Shown one piece after another: positions 47,501 through 57,118 of a DNA stretch of 64,000 nucleotides; within the stretch, counting starts at the first letter, position 1, and each line of letters begins with the position of its first letter. Source of the stretch: Bradyrhizobium nanningense (lineage in GTDB: Bacteria; Pseudomonadota; Alphaproteobacteria; Rhizobiales; Xanthobacteraceae); assembly GCF_004114535.1 (NCBI RefSeq), contig NZ_LBJC01000014.1, positions 186,001 through 250,000 of the forward strand, given 5' to 3'. The translations under genes were made by a program, and so were the position numbers. The notes beneath the pieces are model-generated. The model had not been told where the DNA came from. It did not search any database and worked only from the letters and a program-made list of their open reading frames with translations.

Positions 47501-49417
47501 TCAAATATTCGCGGCGAGGTCCACGGCCTCGTCGAACAGCACGCCCGTTGTCTTCAGCATCTGCTCGATCTCATCGGCGGCCTCGGTAACAGTTCGTGTC
47601 GAGGTGTCGATCACGAGCTCGGCCGCTTGCGGCGCCTCGTAGTCGTTGCCGATCCCCGTGAACGAGGCCAGCGCGCCGGCGCGCGCTTTCTTGTAATGGC
47701 CCTTGGGATCGCGCTCCTCGCACACTTCGGCAGGCGTCGCGACGTGGATCTCGCGGAAGACGGTGTCGGCGATGCGGCGCGCGGTCGCGCGATCCTCGCG
47801 GGCCGGGGAGACGGCGGCGACGATGGCGATGTGGCCGTTACGCGCCAGATGCGTCGCGACTTCCGCGAGGCGGCGGATGTTCTCGCTGCGGTCCGCGGCA
47901 GAGAACCCGAGATCGCTGTTGAGACCTGCGCGCAGCGTGTCGCCGTCGAGCAGGATCGGCGAGCCGCCATTGCTGAACAGCCGCCGTTCCAATGCCTTGG
48001 CGAGCGTCGATTTGCCGGACGCCGGCAGGCCGGTGAGCCAGACCACGGCACCATTGTGCTGATAGCGCGCGGAGCGTTCGTCGGGACGCAGGGCCGATTC
48101 CACCGGTACGATATCGACGGGCACGGCGCGCTGGCCGGCATCGACCGACAGCACCAGGCCGCCGCCGGCAATGCGTCCGGAGATCTCGATCACGAGACGG
48201 CCGGTCCGCGGGTTCTCGGTGTAGGGATCGGTAGCAATCGAATTTGAAAGAGAAATATCGATCTCGCCGACATGGTTGCGGCCGATCGCCTTGTTCTCGC
48301 TGCTCGAGAGCTCGCCCGGATCGACCGCCTTCTCGATGGCGACCACGGTGGCGCGGCTTTCCTTCGGCCCGCAACGCACCAGCAGCTGGTCGCCCCTGGC
48401 GAGCGGCTTGTCGTGCAGCCAGAAAATCCGCGCGCGCAGCCGGCGCGTTTCGCGTGGAGCTGTGCTCGCATGCGCGACGATGTCGCCGCGCTCGATGAAC
48501 AATTCGCGGTCGAGCGTGATGCCGACCGAACGGCCGGCGCCTTGCCGGCCGGTGACCGGCGTCACCGGCCAGCTCTCGACCGTCTTGATCCTGGCGATCT
48601 TGCCGGCCGGCATGATCACGATCTCGTCGCCGGCCTTGAGGCTGCCGGATTCGATGCGGCCCGCCACGATGCGGCGGTCGTCGAACTTGTAGATCGCCTG
48701 CACCGGCAGGCGCAGCGCCAGCGCCTCCAGCGGCCGCGCCGGCTCGAGCCTGTCCAGCGCTTCGACCACGGTCGGTCCCTTGTACCAGCCGATCCGATCG
48801 GTGTGCTCGGCGACGCCGTCGCCGTCGCGGGCGGAAATCGGGATCACGGCCGTGGGCTTCACGCCGAGGCCATTCAGATGCGCGGAAATCTCGTCGCTGA
48901 TCGCCTTGAAACGATCGGCGGAAAAGTCGACGCGGTCCATCTTGTTGACGACGACCGCGACCTGCTTCACGCCGAGCAGATGCAAGAGATAGCCGTGCCG
49001 CCGGGTCTGGTCGCGCACGCCTTCGAGCGCGTCGATGATCAGCACCGCGCCGTCGGCCTGCGAGGCGCCAGTGATCATGTTGCGCAGGAATTCGGCGTGG
49101 CCGGGCGCGTCGATCAGGACGATATCGCGCGAATTGGTGCGGAAGCGGATCTGCGTGGTGTCGATGGTGATGCCCTGGTCGCGCTCGGTCTGCAGCGCGT
49201 CGAGCAGGAACGACCATTCGAACGGCATGCCGCGCCGTGCGCTGACGGCTTTCAGCATGTCGAGCTTGCCGTCGGGCAGGCTGCCGGTCTCGTGCAAGAG
49301 GCGGCCGACCAGCGTCGACTTGCCGTGGTCGACGTGGCCGACGATGACGATGCGCACTTGCGGACGGGTGGTGCCGTTCGGCGTGGCGGGCGAGGTTGGG
49401 GTGACAATCATGTTCAT
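47501..49417 (-). CDS. cysNC: Bifunctional sulfate adenylyltransferase subunit 1/APS kinase (CysNC, NodQ-like)
   Basis: A 638-residue fusion. The N-terminal CysN part is a GTPase (P-loop GHVDHGKS at residues 27-34, DAPGH, NKMD) that drives formation of APS from sulfate by CysD. The C-terminal part from about residue 450 is APS kinase with [12 protein letters not shown] and [16 protein letters not shown], which makes PAPS. The fusion is the form found in rhizobia, where NodQ paralogues supply PAPS for Nod-factor sulfation; this copy sits in the assimilation locus. It starts 21 bases after cysD. Confidence 0.95.
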   Translation of the reverse strand: MNMIVTPTSPATPNGTTRPQVRIVIVGHVDHGKSTLVGRLLHETGSLPDGKLDMLKAVSARRGMPFEWSFLLDALQTERDQGITIDTTQIRFRTNSRDIVLIDAPGHAEFLRNMITGASQADGAVLIIDALEGVRDQTRRHGYLLHLLGVKQVAVVVNKMDRVDFSADRFKAISDEISAHLNGLGVKPTAVIPISARDGDGVAEHTDRIGWYKGPTVVEALDRLEPARPLEALALRLPVQAIYKFDDRRIVAGRIESGSLKAGDEIVIMPAGKIARIKTVESWPVTPVTGRQGAGRSVGITLDRELFIERGDIVAHASTAPRETRRLRARIFWLHDKPLARGDQLLVRCGPKESRATVVAIEKAVDPGELSSSENKAIGRNHVGEIDISLSNSIATDPYTENPRTGRLVIEISGRIAGGGLVLSVDAGQRAVPVDIVPVESALRPDERSARYQHNGAVVWLTGLPASGKSTLAKALERRLFSNGGSPILLDGDTLRAGLNSDLGFSAADRSENIRRLAEVATHLARNGHIAIVAAVSPAREDRATARRIADTVFREIHVATPAEVCEERDPKGHYKKARAGALASFTGIGNDYEAPQAAELVIDTSTRTVTEAADEIEQMLKTTGVLFDEAVDLAANI

Positions 49418-49438
49418 ATCGCGCTCGCGTCCTTGAGA

Positions 49439-50335
49439 TCAGAGATAGCCGGCGACGCGCAGGCGCTCGAAGGCGTCCTCGGTCTCGTGGTCGAGCGCGC
49501 GCCCCGCGCGCTCCGGTATCTTGGTTTGCTCGAGCTCGATCAGGATCTCGTCGATATTGGACGCCGCCGAATTCACGGGATTGGTAATGTCCTGATCGCC
49601 CAGCGAGCGGTAGCGCTTGCCGTTTTGCGACAGATAGAGCGGGATGATCGGGATGTTCTCGCGCTTGGTGTAGGCCCAGATATCGGCCTCGGTCCAGTGC
49701 AGGATCGGGTGGATGCGCAAATGCGCGCCTTGCGGCGGCGAGGCGTTGAAATGGTCCCAGAACTCCGGCGGCTGGTCGCGCACGTCCCAATTGCCCTCGA
49801 GGCCACGCGGCGAGAACACGCGCTCCTTGGCGCGGGTCGCTTCCTCGTCGCGGCGGATGCCGGCGATCAGGCCGTCGAAGCCATATTTGCCGAGCGCCAT
49901 CTTGAGGCCTTCGGTCTTGCGCGCTGCGGAGCGAGCGGCCGGCGGCAGCGTCGGATCGACGGCATCGATGGGCGGGCAGGGCTCGACGCGCAGATCGAGA
50001 TCCCACTCTTTTCCGTAGTGATCGCGGAAGCGGTACATCTCGGGAAACTTCTTGCCGGTGTCGACATGAAGGGCCGGGAACGGCATCTTGCCGAAGAAGG
50101 CTTTTCGCGCCAGCCAGATCATGACGTTGGAGTCCTTGCCGAGCGACCACAGCAGCGCGATCTTCTTCAGCCGCGCGAAGGCCTCACGGAAGATGTAGAT
50201 GCTCTGCGCCTCGAGCTGGTCGAGATGGTCCATGCTCGGCGCAACATCGACAGAAAATTCTTGCGAGCCCGCGCGTGCGACGGGGGCTTTGCTGCTCATT
50301 CCGACAGAAGCGGAATCGTCCTTGAGAAGATGCAT
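49439..50335 (-). CDS. cysD: Sulfate adenylyltransferase subunit 2
   Basis: A 298-residue ATP-pyrophosphatase-type subunit that joins ATP and sulfate to APS together with CysN. Motifs: HLDQLEAQSIYIFREAFA, the PP-loop ALLWSLGKDSNVMIWLA, HVDTGKKFPEMYRFRD, GIRRDEEATRAKERVFSPR and the C-terminal EDAFERLRVAGYL. I start at ATG 50335 (MHLLKDD), which gives the usual length; ATG 50299 is a shorter option and a longer frame has a poor leader. It is transcribed divergently from cysG across a 142-base AT-rich region. Confidence 0.94.
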   Translation of the reverse strand: MHLLKDDSASVGMSSKAPVARAGSQEFSVDVAPSMDHLDQLEAQSIYIFREAFARLKKIALLWSLGKDSNVMIWLARKAFFGKMPFPALHVDTGKKFPEMYRFRDHYGKEWDLDLRVEPCPPIDAVDPTLPPAARSAARKTEGLKMALGKYGFDGLIAGIRRDEEATRAKERVFSPRGLEGNWDVRDQPPEFWDHFNASPPQGAHLRIHPILHWTEADIWAYTKRENIPIIPLYLSQNGKRYRSLGDQDITNPVNSAASNIDEILIELEQTKIPERAGRALDHETEDAFERLRVAGYL

Positions 50336-50359
50336 CTCTGCCACTTTGCGTTTGGAGGC

Positions 50360-50435
50360 GAAAATTCTATAGTCGCGAAGCCAAGGAGAAGAAAAAATTT
50401 TCTCTTTGCGCGCTTGAAACGACACATATATAGAA
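50360..50435. promoter_or_regulatory. Divergent AT-rich control region between cysD and cysG
   Basis: This part of the 142-base gap is far more AT-rich than its surroundings. It holds an inverted pair TTCTATA (50365-50371) and TATAGAA (50429-50435) and an internal GAGAAGAAAAAATTTTCTC near-palindrome. These could be promoter -10 elements facing both ways or a binding site for a sulfur regulator. I cannot name the regulator. Confidence 0.4.
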
Positions 50436-50477
50436 AATAATTCCAGTCAACCCCGATGTGGGGGAAGCGAGTATCGT

Positions 50478-51902
50478 ATGCGGTTCTTGCCGATGTTCCT
50501 CGATCTCAAGGCCGGGCCGGTGGTTCTCATCGGCATGGGCGAGTTCTTGCGCGCTAAGCTGCGCGTGCTCGCCTCCGCCGGCGCGCGCATCCGCGTGCAT
50601 GCGATCGACGGCAATCATCATCTCGGCCTTAGCGCGGAAGACGCGGCGCGCATCGAAATCCTAACGGGCGATCCGCTCGCCGCCGATCTCTCGGGCGTCA
50701 TCGCCGTCGTCTGCGCAGGCGCAGGCGATATCGGCGTGGCGATGTCGGTTCGCGCCAAGGCGCTCGGCCTGCCCGTCAACGTCATGGACGATCTCGATCA
50801 TTCGAGCTTCATCTTTCCGGCGATCGTCGACCGCGGCGATGTCGTGGTCGCGATCGGCACTGGCGGGACATCGCCGGTGGTGGCGCGCCGCGTGCGTGAG
50901 AAGATCGAGGCGCTGCTTCCGGCGCGCATCGGCGAACTCGCCGAGTTCATCGGCGGCTTCCGCAAATCCATCAACGAGCGCATCGCCGAGTTTCCGCTGC
51001 GCCGCCGCTTCTGGGAGCGGGTGATCGACGGTCCGATCGGTGCCGCCGTGCTCGCCGGTCGCAAGAGCGAGGCGGACGTCGCGCTGAAGGCGATTGCCGA
51101 TCCCTCCGAATTTGCGCGTGCCGACAAGCCAGAAGGTTCGGTGGCGCTGGTTGGCGCCGGCCCCGGCGATCCAGACTTGCTCACCATCAAGGCACTGCGC
51201 GCATTGCAGGACGCCGACATCGTCTTCCATGACGAGCAGGTCTCGGGCGAAATTCTCGACCGCATCCGCCGCGACACCACGCGCGTTGCCGTCGGCCGCC
51301 GCGTCGGCAGGCCCGGCATCGGCCAGGACGCCATCAACCAGCGCATGATCGAGGCCGCGCAAGCCGGCCAGCGGGTGGTGCGGCTGAAGGGCGGCGATCC
51401 CTTCGTGTTCGGGCGTGGCGGCGAAGAGATTGAAGCGCTGCGCGCCGCCGGTGTCGCCTATTCGATCATTCCCGGCATCACCGCAGGCCTCGGCGGTGCC
51501 GCCGATTTCGAGGTGCCGCTCACCTACCGTCACGAGGCGACCCGCATCACCTTCCTCACCGCACACAAGGCGCGCGACGCGGAAGCCGCGGACTGGTCGA
51601 CGTTGACCGACACCAAGATGACCATCGTCGTCTACATGGGCGTGTCCGCTGCACCTGCCGTGCGCACGGGCCTGCTCGCCGCCGGCCGTTCGCCGGAGAC
51701 GCCGGTCGGTGTGTTCGCCCGCGTCACGCGTCCCGATGCACAGGGCGCGATCGGCACGCTTCGAGACCTCCCCGAGCTCGCACGGCGGGCTGATGGCGGT
51801 CCCGCCATTCTCATCATCGGCGACGTGGTCCGTCATACCGGTTCGCTTCGCCGCCAGACACCCAACCAAATCATCTCTGACCTATTGGATGCAGCCGAAT
51901 GA
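50478..51902 (+). CDS. cysG: Siroheme synthase CysG (trifunctional)
   Basis: A 474-residue fusion that makes siroheme, the cofactor of sulfite reductase. The N-terminal part (about 1-200) is the precorrin-2 dehydrogenase/ferrochelatase with LKAGPVVLIGMGEFLRAKLRVL and the GTGGTSPVVARRVR segment. The C-terminal part (from about 220) is uroporphyrinogen-III methyltransferase with VGAGPGDPDLLTIKALRAL, the GGDPFVFGRGGEE motif and IPGITAG. It heads the plus-strand sulfur operon; its stop overlaps the DUF2849 gene (ATGA). Confidence 0.94.
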   Translation: MRFLPMFLDLKAGPVVLIGMGEFLRAKLRVLASAGARIRVHAIDGNHHLGLSAEDAARIEILTGDPLAADLSGVIAVVCAGAGDIGVAMSVRAKALGLPVNVMDDLDHSSFIFPAIVDRGDVVVAIGTGGTSPVVARRVREKIEALLPARIGELAEFIGGFRKSINERIAEFPLRRRFWERVIDGPIGAAVLAGRKSEADVALKAIADPSEFARADKPEGSVALVGAGPGDPDLLTIKALRALQDADIVFHDEQVSGEILDRIRRDTTRVAVGRRVGRPGIGQDAINQRMIEAAQAGQRVVRLKGGDPFVFGRGGEEIEALRAAGVAYSIIPGITAGLGGAADFEVPLTYRHEATRITFLTAHKARDAEAADWSTLTDTKMTIVVYMGVSAAPAVRTGLLAAGRSPETPVGVFARVTRPDAQGAIGTLRDLPELARRADGGPAILIIGDVVRHTGSLRRQTPNQIISDLLDAAE

Positions 51903-52216
51903 CCTCCCCGCTCGAACAGAAGAAGATCAAGATCGCCGGCCCCTCGGTCGTGACCGCCAACCGCACCTGGGACGGCATCGTGGTTTACCGCACCGCCGCC
52001 AAGAGCTGGTCCGCGGACCTCTCGGAAGCCGCGATCGTGCGCAACTCCGACGAGGCCAAGGCGTTGCTTGCGGAGTCCGTCGCCGATGACGTCGGCGCGA
52101 TCGGACCCTATATCGCCCCGGTGCAGGTCGGATCGGACGGCGGGATCGAACCCGGCAATCTGCGCGAACAGATCCGCCGCACCGGTGTGACCATCGGACA
52201 GTCGGCTCAGGCTTAA
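51899..52216 (+). CDS. DUF2849 protein of the sulfite reductase operon
   Basis: A 105-residue soluble protein of the DUF2849 family (KIAGPSVVTANRTWDGIVVYRT, then AIVRNSDEAKALL and GPYIAPV). It is regularly found between cysG and cysI in alphaproteobacteria, and the gene overlaps cysG by four bases and ends 11 bases before cysI. A role in sulfite reductase maturation or electron supply is plausible but unproven. No cofactor motif is visible. Confidence 0.85.
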   Translation: MTSPLEQKKIKIAGPSVVTANRTWDGIVVYRTAAKSWSADLSEAAIVRNSDEAKALLAESVADDVGAIGPYIAPVQVGSDGGIEPGNLREQIRRTGVTIGQSAQA

Positions 52217-52227
52217 GGCATCTTCTT

Positions 52228-53883
52228 ATGTATGCTTACGACGAAATCGACCGCACGCTCGTCAACGAGCGCGTCTCGGAGTTCCGCGACCAGGTGAAGC
52301 GGCGCCTCTCCGGCGAGCTCACCGAGGACGAGTTCAAGATGCTGCGCCTGCAGAACGGCGTCTATCTGCAATTGCACGCCTACATGTTCCGCGTCGCGAT
52401 CCCCTACGGCACGCTGGCGACGAACCAGCTGCGGGCGCTCGCCCATGTCGCGCGCAAATACGACCGCGGCTACGGCCACTTCACCACGCGGCAGAACATC
52501 CAGTTCAACTGGATCAAGCTCGCCGAACTGCCGGACGCGCTGGAAGATCTTGCCAAGGTCGGCATCCATGCGATGCAGACCTCCGGCAACAACATGCGTA
52601 ACGTCACCTCGGACCAGTGGGCCGGCGTCGCGCCCGGCGAGATCGAGGATCCGCGAATCTGGTCGGAGCTGATCCGCCAGCACACCACGCTGCATCCGGA
52701 ATTCTCGTTCCTGCCACGTAAGTTCAAGATCGCGATCACCGCGTCGGACCATGACCGCGCCGCGATCAAGATCCACGACATCGGCCTCCGCCTGATCCAG
52801 AACGAGAAGGGCGAGACCGGCTTCGAGGTGCTGGTTGGCGGCGGTCTCGGCCGCACGCCGTTCATCGCCAAGACCATCAAGCACTTCGTGCATGGCCGCG
52901 ACATCCTCAGCTACATCGAGGCGATCCTGCGCGTCTACAACCAGTACGGCCGCCGCGACAACATCTACAAGGCGCGCATCAAGATCCTGGTGCACGAGCT
53001 CGGCATCGAGAAATTCTCGCGCGAGGTCGAGGACGAGTGGCAGCATATCCGCAATTCCTCGCTTCAGATCGACGACGAGGTGATCGAGGACATCCGCTCG
53101 CGTTTCACCTATCCTCCTTACGAGAAGCTGCCGCACATGCCGGACGAGTTGCGCCAGGCCGCGGCCGATCCGGATTTCGAGGCGTGGCGCAAGAACTCGG
53201 TGGCCCCGCACAAGGTGCAGGGCTATTCGATCGTCACGATCTCGCTGAAGCCCACCGGCGGGCCTCCGGGCGATGCCACCGCAGAGCAGATGGATGCGCT
53301 GGCCGATCTCGCCGACAAATATTCCTTCGGCGAGATTCGCGTCGGCCACGAGCAGAACCTGGCGCTGCCGCATGTCGCCAAGCGCGACCTGCCGGCGCTT
53401 TGGAGGGCGCTCGACAAGCTCGGCCTCGCAACCCCGAACGTCAATCTGATCAGCGACATCATCGCCTGCCCCGGGCTCGATTATTGCTCGCTGGCGAATG
53501 CGCGCTCGATCCCGATCGCGCAGGAATTGACGCGGCGCTTCGCCAATCACGAGCTCGCCAATTTGATCGGCCGGCTCCACATCAACATCTCCGGCTGCAT
53601 CAACGCCTGCGGCCATCACCACGTCGGCCATATCGGCATTCTCGGCGTCGAGAAGAACGGCGAGGAGATCTACCAGATCACCATCGGCGGCCGAGCCGAC
53701 GAGAACGCCGCGCTCGGCACCCTGATCGGGCCGGGCGTGAAGTTCGACGAGGTCGCCGACGTCATCGAGGACATCGTGGAAGCCTATCTGGCGCTGCGCG
53801 AGCGGCCCGAAGAGCTGTTCATGGACACCGTGAAGCGCCTCGGCGTCGAACCCTTCAAGGAGCGCGTCTATGCCACTCGTTAA
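52228..53883 (+). CDS. cysI: Sulfite reductase hemoprotein (nitrite/sulfite reductase family)
   Basis: A 551-residue siroheme and 4Fe-4S enzyme that reduces sulfite to sulfide. The cluster cysteines are Cys414 and Cys420 (CPGLDYC) and Cys457 and Cys461 (SGCINACGHHH). The siroheme-binding Arg/Lys regions are in YGHFTTRQNIQFNW and the SGNNMRNVTSDQWAG segment. No CysJ flavoprotein is encoded nearby, so electrons probably come from ferredoxin or another donor. Context (cysG, cysH) makes sulfite rather than nitrite the likely substrate. The stop overlaps the next gene by 14 bases. Confidence 0.93.
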   Translation: MYAYDEIDRTLVNERVSEFRDQVKRRLSGELTEDEFKMLRLQNGVYLQLHAYMFRVAIPYGTLATNQLRALAHVARKYDRGYGHFTTRQNIQFNWIKLAELPDALEDLAKVGIHAMQTSGNNMRNVTSDQWAGVAPGEIEDPRIWSELIRQHTTLHPEFSFLPRKFKIAITASDHDRAAIKIHDIGLRLIQNEKGETGFEVLVGGGLGRTPFIAKTIKHFVHGRDILSYIEAILRVYNQYGRRDNIYKARIKILVHELGIEKFSREVEDEWQHIRNSSLQIDDEVIEDIRSRFTYPPYEKLPHMPDELRQAAADPDFEAWRKNSVAPHKVQGYSIVTISLKPTGGPPGDATAEQMDALADLADKYSFGEIRVGHEQNLALPHVAKRDLPALWRALDKLGLATPNVNLISDIIACPGLDYCSLANARSIPIAQELTRRFANHELANLIGRLHINISGCINACGHHHVGHIGILGVEKNGEEIYQITIGGRADENAALGTLIGPGVKFDEVADVIEDIVEAYLALRERPEELFMDTVKRLGVEPFKERVYATR

Positions 53884-54385
53884 CGGCGGAAAGATCACGG
53901 GCGACAGCTTCGTCAAGCTCGCCGTCGACACGCCGCTGCCCGAGGGCGGCGACGTCCTGGTGCCGGCCGAACGCTTCCTGGGCGAGGCGGACACGCTGCT
54001 CAACCGTTCGGGCAAGGTCGGCGTGATCTGGCCCAACAACCGCGACATCGCCGAGCTCGTGCCGTATCTCGGCAAGATTGCGACGGTCGCGCTGGTATTC
54101 CCGACCTTCCGCGACGGCCGTGCCTACAGCCAGGCTCGCCTGCTGCGCGAGCGCTACAATTATCGCGGCGAATTGCGCGCCACCGGCCAGGTGTTGCGTG
54201 ACCAGTTCGTGTTCATGCTGCGCGCCGGCTTCGATTCGTTCGACGTCAAGAAGCAGGCCGACGCGGAAGCCTTCATGCAGACTGCAAAGCGCTATTCGGT
54301 GTTCTACCAGCCGACCGGCGACGGCCGCATCACGGCTTTGCACCGGCGCATGCAGTTGCGTCACTCCGAGGGTGTCGGCACGTGA
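53870..54385 (+). CDS. DUF934 protein, sulfite reductase partner
   Basis: A 171-residue protein of the DUF934 family. The centre (VGVIWPNNRDIAELVPYL, then VALVFPTFRDGRAYSQARLLRERYNYRGELRATGQVLRDQF) is diagnostic. The family occurs almost only beside ferredoxin- or CysJ-independent sulfite reductases and is thought to assist electron transfer, but this is not settled. It overlaps cysI at its start and cysH at its end, so all three are translated together. Confidence 0.88.
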   Translation: MPLVNGGKITGDSFVKLAVDTPLPEGGDVLVPAERFLGEADTLLNRSGKVGVIWPNNRDIAELVPYLGKIATVALVFPTFRDGRAYSQARLLRERYNYRGELRATGQVLRDQFVFMLRAGFDSFDVKKQADAEAFMQTAKRYSVFYQPTGDGRITALHRRMQLRHSEGVGT

Positions 54386-55113
54386 ACGTCGTTCCGTCTC
54401 AGCTCGCTCCGGTCTCCGTCTCTGCGCCGCCTTCCGCGGAGGAGCTCGATCGCGCCTTGCGCGATGCCTCGCCTGCGGAGATCATCACTGCGGCGCTGAA
54501 GACGGTCGGGCGCGAGAAGCTGGCGCTGGTGTCGTCCTTCGGTACGGAATCGGCGACGCTGCTGAAGGTGATGGCGGATGTCGATCCGGCCATCCCCGTG
54601 ATCTTCCTCGATACCGGCTGGCTGTTCGAGGAGACGCTCGCCTATCGCGACACGCTGATCGCGACGCTGGGTCTGAAGGATGTCCGCTCGATCAAGCCGG
54701 CCGAGGAGAGCCTGTCGCGCGAGGATCCCGAGCGCGAGCTCTGGTTCTCCGATCCCGACGCCTGTTGCCGCATCCGTAAGGTGGAGCCGCTGGCGCGCGC
54801 GCTGAAGCCCTTTGATGCCTGGCTCAACGGCCGCAAGCGCTTCCAGGGCAATGCGCGCACCGATATTCCGGTCGTCGAGGACGATGGTGCGCGGTTGAAG
54901 TTCAATCCCTTCGCCAACGTCTCGCGCGAGGAACTCGAGGCAATTTTCGTCCGCGCCAAATTGCCGCGTCACCCCTTGGTCGCCTCCGGTTTCCGGTCAG
55001 TTGGGTGTATGCCTTGCACGAGCAGGACGGCCGAAGGCGAGGATGAACGCGCCGGTCGCTGGCGCGGCCGAGCCAAGACAGAATGCGGCATCCATACGAT
55101 GAAGACCTCGTAG
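54382..55113 (+). CDS. cysH: Adenylylsulfate (APS)/PAPS reductase
   Basis: A 243-residue thiol-dependent reductase that turns APS into sulfite. The PP-loop-like SSFGTESATLL, the DTGWLFEETLAYRD segment and the catalytic ECGIH (Cys235) are present. Cys128-Cys129 and Cys209-Cys212 (DACCRIRK, GCMPCTSR) are the ligands of a 4Fe-4S cluster, which marks the APS-using form typical of rhizobia and plants. APS kinase in CysNC would then serve other needs for PAPS. It starts at GTG 54382, overlapping DUF934. Confidence 0.94.
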   Translation: MNVVPSQLAPVSVSAPPSAEELDRALRDASPAEIITAALKTVGREKLALVSSFGTESATLLKVMADVDPAIPVIFLDTGWLFEETLAYRDTLIATLGLKDVRSIKPAEESLSREDPERELWFSDPDACCRIRKVEPLARALKPFDAWLNGRKRFQGNARTDIPVVEDDGARLKFNPFANVSREELEAIFVRAKLPRHPLVASGFRSVGCMPCTSRTAEGEDERAGRWRGRAKTECGIHTMKTS

Positions 55114-55233
55114 CACAGCTACGTTGCCACGCTGCGAACAAGAAAATCCGGTTTCGTTGACTTAAGCGCGTTTCGCCGCGAGTTTCGCCTGCCTTCGCTG
55201 ACACCGGCGTCAGTGAAGTGAATGGAGATGGAC

Positions 55234-56235
55234 ATGATGCGCCGTATCGTTCCGCTCGCTGCAGGCCTCGTCTTGACGGTTTTCTTGGCAAGCTCGGCTC
55301 TCGCCGCTGACATCAACCTCTTGAACGTGTCGTACGACCCGACGCGCGAGCTCTATGCCGAGTTCAATAAGGCATTTGCGAATGCCTATCAGAAGGAGAC
55401 CGGCAGGAGCGTCGAGATCAAGCAGTCGCATGGCGGCAGCGGCTCGCAGGCGCGTAGCGTGATCGACGGATTGCAGGCCGACGTGGTGACGCTCGCGCTC
55501 GCCTACGACATCGACGCGATCGCGGCCAAGGGCCTCACGGCGGCGGACTGGCAGAAGCGATTGCCGCAGAACTCGTCACCCTATACCTCCACCATCGTGT
55601 TCCTGGTGCGCAAGGGCAATCCCAAGGCCGTCAAGGACTGGGACGACCTGCTCAAGCCCGGCGTTGCCGTGATCACGCCCAACCCGAAGACGTCGGGCGG
55701 CGCGCGCTGGAATTATCTTGCGGCCTGGGGTTTCGCACAGAAGAAATACGGCTCAGCCGACAAGGCCAAGGATTTCATCGGAAAGCTCTACCAGCAGGTG
55801 CCGGTTCTGGATACCGGCGCGCGCGGCGCTACCGTGACCTTCGTCGAGCGCGGCGTCGGCGACGTCCTGCTCGCCTGGGAGAACGAGGCGTTCCTCGCGC
55901 TGAAGGAGTTCGGCGCCAGCAAGTTCGAGATCGTGGCGCCGCCGCAATCGATCCTCGCCGAGCCGCCGGTCGCGATCGTCGACAAGGTGGCCGACAGGAA
56001 GGGCACGCGCAACGCGGCCGACGCCTACCTGCAATATTGGTACACGAAGGAAGGTCAGGAGATCGCCGCGCGTAATTTCTACCGTCCGCGCGATGCCGAG
56101 ATCGCCAAGAAGTACGAAAACGCCTTCGCCAAGGTCGAACTATTTACGATCGACGACGTTTTCGGTGGTTGGACCAAGGCGCAGAAGGAGCACTTCGCCG
56201 ACGGCGGTATCTTTGACCTGATCTACAAGAACTGA
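55234..56235 (+). CDS. sbp: Sulfate ABC transporter substrate-binding protein
   Basis: A 333-residue periplasmic sulfate-binding protein. The signal peptide ends near residue 25 (ASSALAAD). The mature start ([22 protein letters not shown]) and the ligand loop [21 protein letters not shown] are typical of Sbp/CysP. I favour ATG 55234, which has GGAG six bases upstream; in-frame ATGs at 55222 and 55228 are alternatives. The gene lies about 120 bases after cysH and begins the sulfate import operon. Confidence 0.92.
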   Translation: MMRRIVPLAAGLVLTVFLASSALAADINLLNVSYDPTRELYAEFNKAFANAYQKETGRSVEIKQSHGGSGSQARSVIDGLQADVVTLALAYDIDAIAAKGLTAADWQKRLPQNSSPYTSTIVFLVRKGNPKAVKDWDDLLKPGVAVITPNPKTSGGARWNYLAAWGFAQKKYGSADKAKDFIGKLYQQVPVLDTGARGATVTFVERGVGDVLLAWENEAFLALKEFGASKFEIVAPPQSILAEPPVAIVDKVADRKGTRNAADAYLQYWYTKEGQEIAARNFYRPRDAEIAKKYENAFAKVELFTIDDVFGGWTKAQKEHFADGGIFDLIYKN

Positions 56236-56272
56236 TCGGGAGCTGTCTTAGGACGCTTTAGCAGGGGGCCTG

Positions 56273-57109
56273 GTGAGCGCAATCGCAGCACGACGCCGGA
56301 CGTTGCCGGGCTTCGGTCTCACGATGGGGCTGACGCTGTCCTGGCTGTCCGTCATGATCCTCATTCCACTCGCCGGGCTGTTCCTGAAGTCGCTCGAGCT
56401 CAGTCCCGAACAGTTCTGGAATATCCTCTCCAGCCGCCGCACCTTGAATGCCCTGCGCGTCTCCTTCGGCCTCGCCTTCGCGGCGGCCTGCATCAATCTC
56501 GTCATGGGCAGCATCATCGTCTGGGCCTTGGTGCGCTACCGCTTTCCCGGTCGCCGGCTGTTCGACGCCATCGTCGACGTGCCCTTCGCGCTGCCGACGG
56601 CGGTCGCGGGCGTCGCGTTGACCGCGCTGTTCGCCGAAAAGGGCTGGCTGGGCGCGCCGCTCGCGGCGCTCGGCATCAAGGTGGCGTTCACGCCGGTCGG
56701 CATCTTCGTCGCCATGATCTTCATCGGCATTCCTTTCGTGGTGCGCACGGTGCAGCCGGTGCTGCAGGATCTCGATCCCGAGATCGAGGAGGCCGCGGGC
56801 AGCCTGGGCGCCAACCGCTGGCAGACCATCACCCGTGTGATCCTGCCCTCGCTGGCGCCGGCTCTGCTCACCGGGCTCGCGCTCGCTTTCGCCCGCGCGG
56901 TCGGCGAATACGGCTCGGTGATCTTCATCGCCGGCAATCTGCCCAACGTGTCCGAGATCGCGCCGCTGCTCATCGTGATCCGCCTGTCGGAGTTCCGCTA
57001 TGCCGACGCGACCGCCATCGCGGTGGTCATGCTCGTCGTGTCCTTTGTCGTCATCTTAGCCGTCAACCGACTCCAGCGCTGGGCGCAGAGCCGGGTACCG
57101 GCGCGTTGA
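56273..57109 (+). CDS. cysT: Sulfate ABC transporter permease CysT
   Basis: A 278-residue inner-membrane permease with six spans. The family motif FPGRRLFDAIVDVPFALPTAVAGVAL and the EAA loop EEAAGSLGANRWQTITRVILP are clear. The start is GTG 56273, preceded by GGGGG. It pairs with CysW to form the channel; cysW follows after nine bases. Confidence 0.94.
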   Translation: MSAIAARRRTLPGFGLTMGLTLSWLSVMILIPLAGLFLKSLELSPEQFWNILSSRRTLNALRVSFGLAFAAACINLVMGSIIVWALVRYRFPGRRLFDAIVDVPFALPTAVAGVALTALFAEKGWLGAPLAALGIKVAFTPVGIFVAMIFIGIPFVVRTVQPVLQDLDPEIEEAAGSLGANRWQTITRVILPSLAPALLTGLALAFARAVGEYGSVIFIAGNLPNVSEIAPLLIVIRLSEFRYADATAIAVVMLVVSFVVILAVNRLQRWAQSRVPAR

Positions 57110-57118
57110 GGGCGGACC

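Noticed and set aside
44486..48247. Very long open frame (over 1200 codons) on the plus strand opposite csbD, glcB and cysNC
   Set aside because: It is antisense to well-defined genes and its translation is Arg/His/Gly-rich without any domain. Long open antisense frames are expected in GC-rich DNA.
48272..50440. Plus-strand open frame of about 720 codons opposite cysNC and cysD
   Set aside because: Composition-driven shadow of the coding strand; no recognisable domain.
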